Assembly (NCBI GenBank): GCA_031460505.1
Contig: JAVKTT010000002.1
Coordinates: forward strand, 434,001 to 498,000
DNA: 64,000 nt
From: JAAYTL01 sp031460505
Lineage (GTDB): Bacteria; Bacillota; Clostridia; Tissierellales; Tissierellaceae
Reading direction: 5' to 3'
In this document: in pieces, positions 58,538 through 64,000 of the stretch
Numbering within the stretch: the stretch's first letter is position 1
Layout: every line of letters starts with the position of its first letter
Translations under genes and position numbers: made by a program
The notes under the pieces: model-generated
What the model saw: only the letters and a program-made list of their open reading frames with translations
Told to the model about the DNA's origin: nothing
Database searches by the model: none

Positions 58538-58688
58538 TACGACACCACTTTTCTGCCGAATATATAAACTTGTCCCATATTTCAACATATCTATTTTTAT
58601 TCAATTCTCTATTTACTATTCTTATCTTTTCTATAAAGTTTCTATAAGGTATCGCTTCTGCTACATTAGTGCTAATTTCTCCTAACAT
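58530..58688 (-). CDS. Small phage early protein, unknown function
   Basis: The start is placed at ATG 58688, behind an AAGGAG site, giving 52 residues (MLGEISTNVAEAIPYRNFIE onwards). An alternative start at 58721 lacks a ribosome-binding site. The product is basic and probably helical. No family recognised. Confidence 0.5.
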   Translation of the reverse strand: MLGEISTNVAEAIPYRNFIEKIRIVNRELNKNRYVEIWDKFIYSAEKWCRND

Positions 58689-58738
58689 TCTAATCAGCTC
58701 CTTACTTTTATAAAGACGCATTTTACTTGATATGTGTA

Positions 58739-58897
58739 CTAAATCTTTTTATCAGTCAATACTTCCCTTGTTTCTATATTTATAGTACGGTAGTTTATAT
58801 CATCTCCTCCTAAACTTGCCCAAGCAATGAATTCATGTATCCAAGGTTCCCCTATATCAATCCATTCTGTTCCGTTCCAGTATTGTAGTTGTATCAT
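58739..58897 (-). CDS. 52-residue early phage protein, unknown function
   Basis: An ATG at 58897 with a GAGGGTGA site starts a 53-codon frame ending with TAG at 58741-58739. The product begins MIQLQYWNGTEWIDIGEPWI, resembles short beta-rich phage proteins, and is acidic. It lies in the small early gene cluster with consistent strand and spacing. No family recognised. Confidence 0.6.
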   Translation of the reverse strand: MIQLQYWNGTEWIDIGEPWIHEFIAWASLGGDDINYRTINIETREVLTDKKI

Positions 58898-58935
58898 TAT
58901 TTCACCCTCTCTCTATTGCATATAAATAACATTAT

Positions 58936-59121
58936 CTACTTGGAATGTGCTACTATTTGTTTACTTACTTTATATCTCTTACCATTACAAAATAACTCCA
59001 CTAAACAAAATTCATTATCGTACCACTTAACAACTCTACCTCTTGCATAATATCCCGTTGGTTCGCCCTTGAAATCAAACTCAAAATCTTTGTGAATTAA
59101 CTCCACCCATTCACCATTCAT
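58936..59121 (-). CDS. Small early phage protein, unknown function
   Basis: The start is placed at ATG 59121, with an AAGGAG site ten bases away, giving 61 residues beginning MNGEWVELIHKDFEFDFKGE. The segment YYARGRVVKWYDNEFCLVEL suggests a small beta barrel. It is next to the HTH gene. No family recognised. Confidence 0.55.
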   Translation of the reverse strand: MNGEWVELIHKDFEFDFKGEPTGYYARGRVVKWYDNEFCLVELFCNGKRYKVSKQIVAHSK

Positions 59122-59159
59122 TGATTCTTCGCTCCTTCGTATAAAAAACATTTAACGTC

Positions 59160-59444
59160 CTATTCTACTGGAATATATCCTTCTCTCTTAAATGCATGTA
59201 TCCTTCTACTTACCATGCTTTTAGTTAACTTTAATTGCTTTGCTATATCTCTTACTTCCATGATTTTATAGTTCTCTAATATAAATTCCATTTCATATTC
59301 TAGTGTGTCTATATCAGTGTCTTTCAATTGTTGTCTCCTCATTCGTATCTGATTAGGAGTTCTATTTAGTTTTTTTGATATAGTGATAGCTGTATTATCT
59401 TTGTTTAACAAAATGTATATATCTTCATCATAGCTCCAAGGCAT
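59160..59444 (-). CDS. Early phage HTH protein
   Basis: The 94-residue protein has an N-terminal SANT/Myb-like segment (MPWSYDEDIYILLNKDNTAI then TISKKLNRTPNQIRMRRQQL). A C-terminal helix-turn-helix follows (EVRDIAKQLKLTKSMVSRR). It is presumably a DNA-binding regulator. A GGAGGTATAG site precedes the start. Confidence 0.7.
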   Translation of the reverse strand: MPWSYDEDIYILLNKDNTAITISKKLNRTPNQIRMRRQQLKDTDIDTLEYEMEFILENYKIMEVRDIAKQLKLTKSMVSRRIHAFKREGYIPVE

Positions 59445-59447
59445 ATT

Positions 59448-59666
59448 CTATACCTCCTTAAATCCATACAATATTTCTTGCGGTGTAACTAATGGATCTA
59501 TTTCTTTTATTTGGTTTAATAATCTATTACAAGTATTTATAACAACTAAAACATGTTTATAGTTTTTCAACTGCTCTTCTTCAGTTGCAGTCTCACACCA
59601 CTGTTCCATTTTGCTATACCTAGCTAATGCAGCATTATATTGTATCTTTAACGATTTTAATTGCAT
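59448..59666 (-). CDS. Small helical early phage protein, unknown function
   Basis: The start is placed at ATG 59666, giving 72 residues (MQLKSLKIQYNAALARYSKM onwards) that overlap the VRR-NUC gene by 32 bases. A longer frame to 59699 overlaps even more. The protein is helical with an EEQLKNYKHVLVVINTCNRL segment. No function known. Confidence 0.55.
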   Translation of the reverse strand: MQLKSLKIQYNAALARYSKMEQWCETATEEEQLKNYKHVLVVINTCNRLLNQIKEIDPLVTPQEILYGFKEV

Positions 59667-59958
59667 CTTCTGCTGACCTTGCAACTCCACATATAGCACC
59701 TGCCTTTCTCATTTGTTCAAGGAAATTATCCTGGTACTTACTTGTCCTACCTTTCTTATTTTTAACTTCTATAAAGAAAGCTCGTCCATCTGATCTTCTC
59801 ACTCCAAATAAATCTGAAAATCCTCTTGGTACTCCAGTAGATACAAATTGACCAGTCTCACTCATGAAAGTACCAACGTTAATACGAAAAACTACTGCAT
59901 ATGGATTTAAAGCTAAACGTATTTCGTTTTGAATATCCTTTTCTCTCATTCTAAACAC
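59635..59958 (-). CDS. VRR-NUC domain nuclease
   Basis: The 107-residue protein is almost all one VRR-NUC fold. It has REKDIQNEIRLALNPYAVVF, then GVPRGFSDLFGVRRSDGRAF and FIEVKNKKGR. These hold the PD-(D/E)xK acidic residues and the lysine. Standalone VRR-NUC proteins are common in phage replication modules and probably resolve branched DNA. Confidence 0.88.
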   Translation of the reverse strand: MFRMREKDIQNEIRLALNPYAVVFRINVGTFMSETGQFVSTGVPRGFSDLFGVRRSDGRAFFIEVKNKKGRTSKYQDNFLEQMRKAGAICGVARSAEDAIKIVKDTI

Positions 59959-59996
59959 TCCCTATGTTATAATCACCCTAAAGGAGGTGAATATTG

Positions 59997-60290
59997 ATGA
60001 CTAATGATGCTAATTCCCCTGATGAATTTAAAAAACTTAACGAATCAGAGCAACAAGCCTTAATTGATTGGTGTTATCGGATTAGTAAAATCAAAACCAT
60101 AAATCGTAATCATTCATCCTATGGATTAAAGCATATCTTTGAAAACTCCAAAGATGGATTTTACATCACAAATGGAGCATTCAAAGGTGCTATGCTTGAA
60201 TGTGGTTTCGATTACAAGCCTGATAGCCCATCTTCACCAAATTGGAATTTTAATGTATCAGAAAAAACTATCAAAGAACTTAAGAATTAA
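59997..60290 (+). CDS. Opposite-strand early phage protein, unknown function
   Basis: This gene is on the plus strand inside a minus-strand run. A strong AAGGAGGTGA site precedes ATG 59997 (a TTG at 59994 is also possible). The 97-residue protein has YRISKIKTINRNHSSYGLKH and GAFKGAMLECGFDYKPDSP. It is compact, probably alpha-beta, and lacks membrane segments. Its last bases overlap the stop of the next gene, which runs in the opposite direction. The family is not recognised. Confidence 0.7.
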   Translation: MTNDANSPDEFKKLNESEQQALIDWCYRISKIKTINRNHSSYGLKHIFENSKDGFYITNGAFKGAMLECGFDYKPDSPSSPNWNFNVSEKTIKELKN

Positions 60291-60514
60291 TCTAATCTGT
60301 CATTAAGTTCAATCTCTAAACATTCCCATTTTTCATAAGCAGTGACACCATTTTCTCTTAGAATATTTACTAAATTAGTTTTACCAGTTGGACCTTGTTC
60401 ACCGCTTATAATAATGGGAATGTCTCTTTTTATTGCTGATATAATATCTTCTTTTTGTTTTACTGATAAATAATCTGGTAATGTAAAATTTTTTGATAAT
60501 CTTCCATATTTCAT
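60287..60514 (-). CDS. Small Walker-A protein of the phage replication region
   Basis: The 75-residue protein has a P-loop-like motif in PIIISGEQGPTGKTNLVNIL. There is no visible Walker B or sensor, and the length is too short for a full ATPase domain. It could be a trimmed AAA fragment or a small NTP-binding regulator. An AGGAGTGAG site precedes the start. It lies downstream of the primase-helicase gene. Confidence 0.65.
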   Translation of the reverse strand: MKYGRLSKNFTLPDYLSVKQKEDIISAIKRDIPIIISGEQGPTGKTNLVNILRENGVTAYEKWECLEIELNDRLD

Positions 60515-60581
60515 TTAAAACTCACTCCTTTTGTTTACATAATATATGTTAATATCTTATAATATTGTATTTTACTCACTT

Positions 60582-60686
60582 AGGGATAGTAAGGGATAGT
60601 TGGAAGGTTTATATATAAAGTCCTATAGGAAAAAAATATATATAAAAGTTTATGAAATTCGAGGTAAACTCTCCCCAACCATCCCT
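60582..60686. repeat. Repeat-bearing AT-rich gap, candidate phage origin or RNA structure
   Basis: AGGGATAGT occurs twice in tandem (60582-60590 and 60592-60600), followed by TGG. A complementary segment CCAACCATCCCT is at 60675-60686. Between them lie an AT-rich stretch and the palindrome TCCTATAGGA (60621-60630). The gap sits just after the primase-helicase gene. Origins of phages often lie near such genes, but this is inference. Confidence 0.4.
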
Positions 60687-62952
60687 AATTATTAAATAAT
60701 TTACCTCTTAATTGATATTCTTCATATTCAGGAGTAATTCTAATTCCTTCATAGACATTGACTCCACCAGTCTTTCTTTTCTCAAATCTTATACTTACTT
60801 CCTTACCAAACATAGTGTTTGACATTTTATATTCTCCATTTTGTTCTGCCCAATCAGCATAAGCTTTATATAAATCACTTGCTTTAGTTTCTCCTGGTCC
60901 CATAACAGTACAGTCGTCTAAGAAAGCAGATATGACATCCATCTCACTCTTGTATTCCTTAACAGCATCTTCAACTGCTGCAGGCATTTCAAGTCCCTCT
61001 CTCTGCCACTTAATGCAACCTTCAACCGCCCAATTTAATATTCCAGTAAGTTCTTTTTTTAGTTTATACTTCAAATTTTTATCAACTTTATCATCTGGAA
61101 TTTGAACAGTGAAAGGAATTAAATGCATTCTTCTCCAAATTCCTAAATCTCTCCCACGAATAATAGGTTTATGGTTAGTAGCCATCCATAACTTAAACTC
61201 TGCTTCAAATTCAAACTCCTTACCATATAAGTGTCTAGCCGTGACTGTATCTCCACCAGTAAGCTGTTTTAAAAGTCCCTCATTAAGTCTAGCCCCTTGA
61301 TTTGGTTCTACAGTAGTTACAAATCTAGCTCCCTTTAGTCTTGCAATATCTGAGTTAGCTCCACCAGTTTGACGGTTAACCATAATAGTCTCTGGTTGAA
61401 TATTGGTAGAGTAATCTCCCATAATTTCTGATACAATATCTAAGAACGTAGACTTACCATTCCTACCGTTTCCATAACAGAAAAATACACACTGCTCCTT
61501 AGTAGATCCTGACATAGAATACCCTACAGCTTTTTGAACATAATCAATTAACTCCTGGTCATTATCAAATATTTGATTTAAAAATTCTGTCCATAGTGGA
61601 GTATCAATTTTATTTGTATACTCTACATAACTCATTTTACTTAAATATTTATCAAAACTATGATCTATCAGGTCTCCATTTCTAAGATTAATTACTCCGT
61701 TTACAACATTGAATACTTCTTTATTCTTATCAAATTCACCAGGTAAAATAGATAATCTATGCTCTGATTCTTTGATCATATTTGTTTTGCCACGATTATT
61801 CCTAGTATATTTTAAATGCTTAAAGAACGATTTTTCTTCATCTTCATCTTCGCAATAGGCTAATTCTTTTTTCATATCATCAATAACATCTTCAGTTAGT
61901 TTTTTTACATGTCCTAAGTTATCAAACTCCCATTTCCTACCATTGTAAAAATACCAACCCCTATCAATATATGAATATCTGGCTTTGTCTTGAAATTTAG
62001 CAACAAATCTATCTGCATTTCCAGTATCATCAAAGGCATACTTCTTAATTTTATTGTCTAAGATAACTATTCCATAGTCTTCTACACCATGTCCTGGAGT
62101 AAACACCTCTCTACAATCCCTGATAGCTGTATCCAATATATAATCTCCATATGTCCGTTCACCACGTTTTGAGTCCCACTTGGTTCTCATTAGGCCAGAG
62201 TTTCTAAATATAGTATCCATTTTATTTTTATCTCTTGCTGTCCAAAACGCTAACATATTTGCAAATGCTAAATCAGCCTCAGATTGACTAGGGTATAAAC
62301 CTTCCCAAAATCCATTGTATAGAGTTGAAAATGCTTGTCCTTGCTTAGATTTAATTGCTAATTCTAATATTTGTTTTTCGCTTAAATCTAATTTCCCTGG
62401 AGTATTTTTAGGTTCATTATTTATTGCTGGAGCTCCAATATATTTAGCATGTAGATATTTTACAGTCTCAGTACAATCAACAACATCTGTATACTCTGAT
62501 GCTATATCTCCGGTAACTGTAAAAAATCTCCCAGTTTCATAAAACTCAAAATTTCCTTTTCTTCTTCCACCTTCTGGAAGAGATCCTTTACATAAAATAT
62601 GGATTCCGTTACCACTAGGAGAATATTCTGCATAACTTCCTAATCCATGGATGAACTCAGATACAATATTGTCTTCATCGCTATTATTCTTATATCTTTC
62701 TATTTCATCATCCATATCATCTAAATCTACACCAAATATCCCATTTCCTAGCATAAATCCAATGCCCGAGAAGTTTTTTGACACCTTTACTGCTGTGTCA
62801 AAATCTGTCCACGTAGCCTTATTATTACTCATTGCATAGCCACCAGTTTTAGGATTTATAGGTACTTTGGATATCTTCCCATTTCGTTCTTCTGCTCTCC
62901 AACACACCCACTGTGGTAATTCTTTTAAATTTTGAGGTATATTCTCATACAA
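60685..62952 (-). CDS. P4/D5-family phage primase-helicase
   Basis: The 755-residue protein combines an N-terminal prim-pol-like domain with a C-terminal helicase. The N-terminal part has LPQWVCWRAEERNGKISKVP, then GIFGVDLDDMDDE with the catalytic DxD, and GNGIHILCKG. A D5_N region follows, then the SF3 helicase with Walker A in CYGNGRNGKSTFLDI near 490 and VTTVEPNQGARLNEGLLKQ. It should prime and unwind phage DNA. It starts at a TTG at 62952. Confidence 0.92.
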   Translation of the reverse strand: MYENIPQNLKELPQWVCWRAEERNGKISKVPINPKTGGYAMSNNKATWTDFDTAVKVSKNFSGIGFMLGNGIFGVDLDDMDDEIERYKNNSDEDNIVSEFIHGLGSYAEYSPSGNGIHILCKGSLPEGGRRKGNFEFYETGRFFTVTGDIASEYTDVVDCTETVKYLHAKYIGAPAINNEPKNTPGKLDLSEKQILELAIKSKQGQAFSTLYNGFWEGLYPSQSEADLAFANMLAFWTARDKNKMDTIFRNSGLMRTKWDSKRGERTYGDYILDTAIRDCREVFTPGHGVEDYGIVILDNKIKKYAFDDTGNADRFVAKFQDKARYSYIDRGWYFYNGRKWEFDNLGHVKKLTEDVIDDMKKELAYCEDEDEEKSFFKHLKYTRNNRGKTNMIKESEHRLSILPGEFDKNKEVFNVVNGVINLRNGDLIDHSFDKYLSKMSYVEYTNKIDTPLWTEFLNQIFDNDQELIDYVQKAVGYSMSGSTKEQCVFFCYGNGRNGKSTFLDIVSEIMGDYSTNIQPETIMVNRQTGGANSDIARLKGARFVTTVEPNQGARLNEGLLKQLTGGDTVTARHLYGKEFEFEAEFKLWMATNHKPIIRGRDLGIWRRMHLIPFTVQIPDDKVDKNLKYKLKKELTGILNWAVEGCIKWQREGLEMPAAVEDAVKEYKSEMDVISAFLDDCTVMGPGETKASDLYKAYADWAEQNGEYKMSNTMFGKEVSIRFEKRKTGGVNVYEGIRITPEYEEYQLRGKLFNN

Positions 62953-63000
62953 TTGTCATCACATCCTTATAGAAAAGAGGGAGATAAAGCTCCCTCAATA

Positions 63001-63477
63001 TTAAAATGGTATATCATCATTGTCCACAGGGTGGAAACCTGGTATTGGAATATCTTCAGTCTTAAATTGGTGATTGCAAGTATTAAATCTACTTTGCTCC
63101 CAACTCTGTATTCTTACATTTGTTTTTCCATTATATTCTTCATGTTTCACTGTAACTCTGGCTGTTTTACCAAGGAAATCATCCAACAATTCTTGCAAAC
63201 TGTTAAATCTCTTTCCATTTTCAATTTTTAATGCTTTAGCTACTGAATTTATCATTCCTGAATGATACTGACCTGTTTGTTTTGACTGCCACAAACTACC
63301 AAAGATGTATCTATTTTTGTTTTTTTGATCTATATCATTTCTAATTTGAAGATGTAAATTTATAAATATTGCACCATTTGGAGTAACATCTTCAAATGCT
63401 TTTCCAACTATAACCTCATAAGTTCCTTCTTCCACCAACCCCATATCCATTGCTTCATCATGATTAATTGTAAACAT
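63001..63477 (-). CDS. DUF669 family single-strand DNA-binding-like protein
   Basis: The 158-residue protein begins MFTINHDEAMDMGLVEEGTY and continues with IFINLHLQIRNDIDQKNKN and RVTVKHEEYNGKTNVRIQSW. The pattern matches DUF669 proteins, which stand beside helicase and primase genes in many phages and are thought to bind single-stranded DNA. The C-terminal tail is acidic (HPVDNDDIPF), as in SSB proteins, and may recruit partners. A GGGAGGAAA site precedes the start. Confidence 0.85.
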   Translation of the reverse strand: MFTINHDEAMDMGLVEEGTYEVIVGKAFEDVTPNGAIFINLHLQIRNDIDQKNKNRYIFGSLWQSKQTGQYHSGMINSVAKALKIENGKRFNSLQELLDDFLGKTARVTVKHEEYNGKTNVRIQSWEQSRFNTCNHQFKTEDIPIPGFHPVDNDDIPF

Positions 63478-63494
63478 TTATATTTCCTCCCTTT

Positions 63495-64000
63495 TTATAT
63501 ATAGCCTAGTAATTTACCCTGGTAATAAGCCCATCCTGGTTTATAACCTTTATTCTTAGCTAACTGATATAATTCCCCCATGTTCTTACAATCCTTAGGC
63601 TCTCTATAATCAGTTGTAAATCCTTCAAAACTTCCCACTTCTATTAATTCTGATTCTATTTGCTCTACTTCTTTTTCTTCTGCTTTAAATTCATATCCAC
63701 ATTCTGGACATACTGTTGTACTTCTTTCAACTGTGTAAAAACATTCTAAACATTGTTTTACTGGATTTTCATCTTGGACTGTAGTATTAGATCCTTTCTT
63801 TGGCTCTAAACTCCATTCTCTATCCATATCAGGAGTGCCAAATCTACCCACATTGCCCACATGGTCGATTATTATGGCGGTTTTGCCTGGCTTATATCTC
63901 ATTGGTCGCATTGACTGTTGGATGTAGAGAGAGAGGCTTTGTGTCGGTCTGAGTAATATTGCAGTATTGCAATCTGGTACATCAAAACCTTCTGAAATTA
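63495..64000 (-). CDS. Phage DEAD/DEAH-box helicase (N-terminal part outside window)
   Basis: The frame remains open to the right edge, so this is the C-terminal part of a longer gene. Visible are EGFDVPDCNTAILLRPTQSL followed by SLYIQQSMRPMR, which are motifs V and VI of superfamily 2 helicases. A C-terminal zinc-ribbon-like segment follows (QCLECFYTVERSTTVCPECG). An apparent start at 63911 is an internal methionine. Phage helicases of this kind accompany DUF669 and D5 primases. Confidence 0.9.
   Translation of the reverse strand, partial: ISEGFDVPDCNTAILLRPTQSLSLYIQQSMRPMRYKPGKTAIIIDHVGNVGRFGTPDMDREWSLEPKKGSNTTVQDENPVKQCLECFYTVERSTTVCPECGYEFKAEEKEVEQIESELIEVGSFEGFTTDYREPKDCKNMGELYQLAKNKGYKPGWAYYQGKLLGYI

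Larger units (their letters stand above)
37502..64000. mobile_element. HK97-like siphophage prophage (left part; continues beyond window)
   Basis: A contiguous phage genome runs from about 37.4 kb to the right edge. It has replication, packaging (HNH, TerS, TerL), portal, prohead protease, HK97 capsid, connector, tail tube, tape measure, Dit, tail tip and lysis genes in canonical order on the minus strand. A repressor-type module on the plus strand lies at the left. The left boundary is set between tRNA-Leu(CAA) and the XRE gene and is uncertain. No integrase or attachment repeat is visible. All core structural genes look intact, so the element may be functional. Confidence 0.92.

Noticed and set aside
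63495..63911. Independent 138-codon gene starting at 63911
   Set aside because: The frame continues upstream to the window edge with helicase motifs V and VI, so the methionine at 63911 is internal.

Overview
The window is AT-rich DNA from an anaerobic, low-GC Firmicute. The mix of a selenocysteine operon, a six-gene Rnf complex, mreBCD-minCDE linked to the L21-Prp-L27-Obg block, and paired TIGR03960/TIGR03936 genes fits Clostridia in the broad sense, most likely a Tissierellales-like lineage. That placement is inferred from gene content and order, not from a database search.

Chromosomal part (about 1-37,240). Nearly everything is on the minus strand. From the left edge inward it holds selB (cut by the window), selA, selD (itself a selenoprotein with an in-frame TGA) and a ComEA-like gene; a divergent D-Ala-D-Ala carboxypeptidase on the plus strand; then ridA, rsfS, yqeK, nadD, yhbY, obg, rpmA, prp and rplU. 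Next come an RNase E/G gene, a radical-SAM pair, a SpoIVFA-like gene, minEDC, a very long PBP2 gene, mreDCB, radC and maf. A Gx-transporter gene and a NusG-II gene follow, then rnfBAEGDC. After tRNA-Leu(GAG) come a peptide-binding lipoprotein, a lytic transglycosylase, coaE and polA. The block therefore joins selenium metabolism, ribosome maturation, envelope growth and division, ion-pumping ferredoxin:NAD oxidoreduction and DNA repair. RnfG is unusual in having two complete FMN-binding domains.

Prophage part (about 37,400-64,000, continuing past the right edge). Just downstream of tRNA-Leu(CAA) lies an HK97-like siphophage genome read mostly on the minus strand. From right to left it carries DNA replication genes (helicase fragment, DUF669 protein, P4/D5-type primase-helicase), small early genes (VRR-NUC, HTH protein, MazG-like, DUF1492 regulator), an Ltp-type exclusion protein, an HNH nuclease, a likely cos region and terminase. 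The structural genes follow: portal, protease, capsid, connectors, tail tube, tail chaperones with a -1 frameshift, tape measure, Dit, Gp37-like and a tail-tip protein with a seven-repeat propeller-like end. The left end holds holin-like proteins and an amidase endolysin with an SLH motif. Beyond these, on the plus strand, are an XRE repressor, an ImmA/IrrE protease and a 39-codon gene. No integrase is visible and it should lie to the right of the window.

No CRISPR array, rRNA or intact insertion sequence was seen. The observations most worth checking are the duplicated RnfG, the SelD selenocysteine and SECIS element, the gpG/gpGT frameshift with nearby terminators, the propeller tail protein, the candidate cos region and the palindrome next to the repressor promoter.
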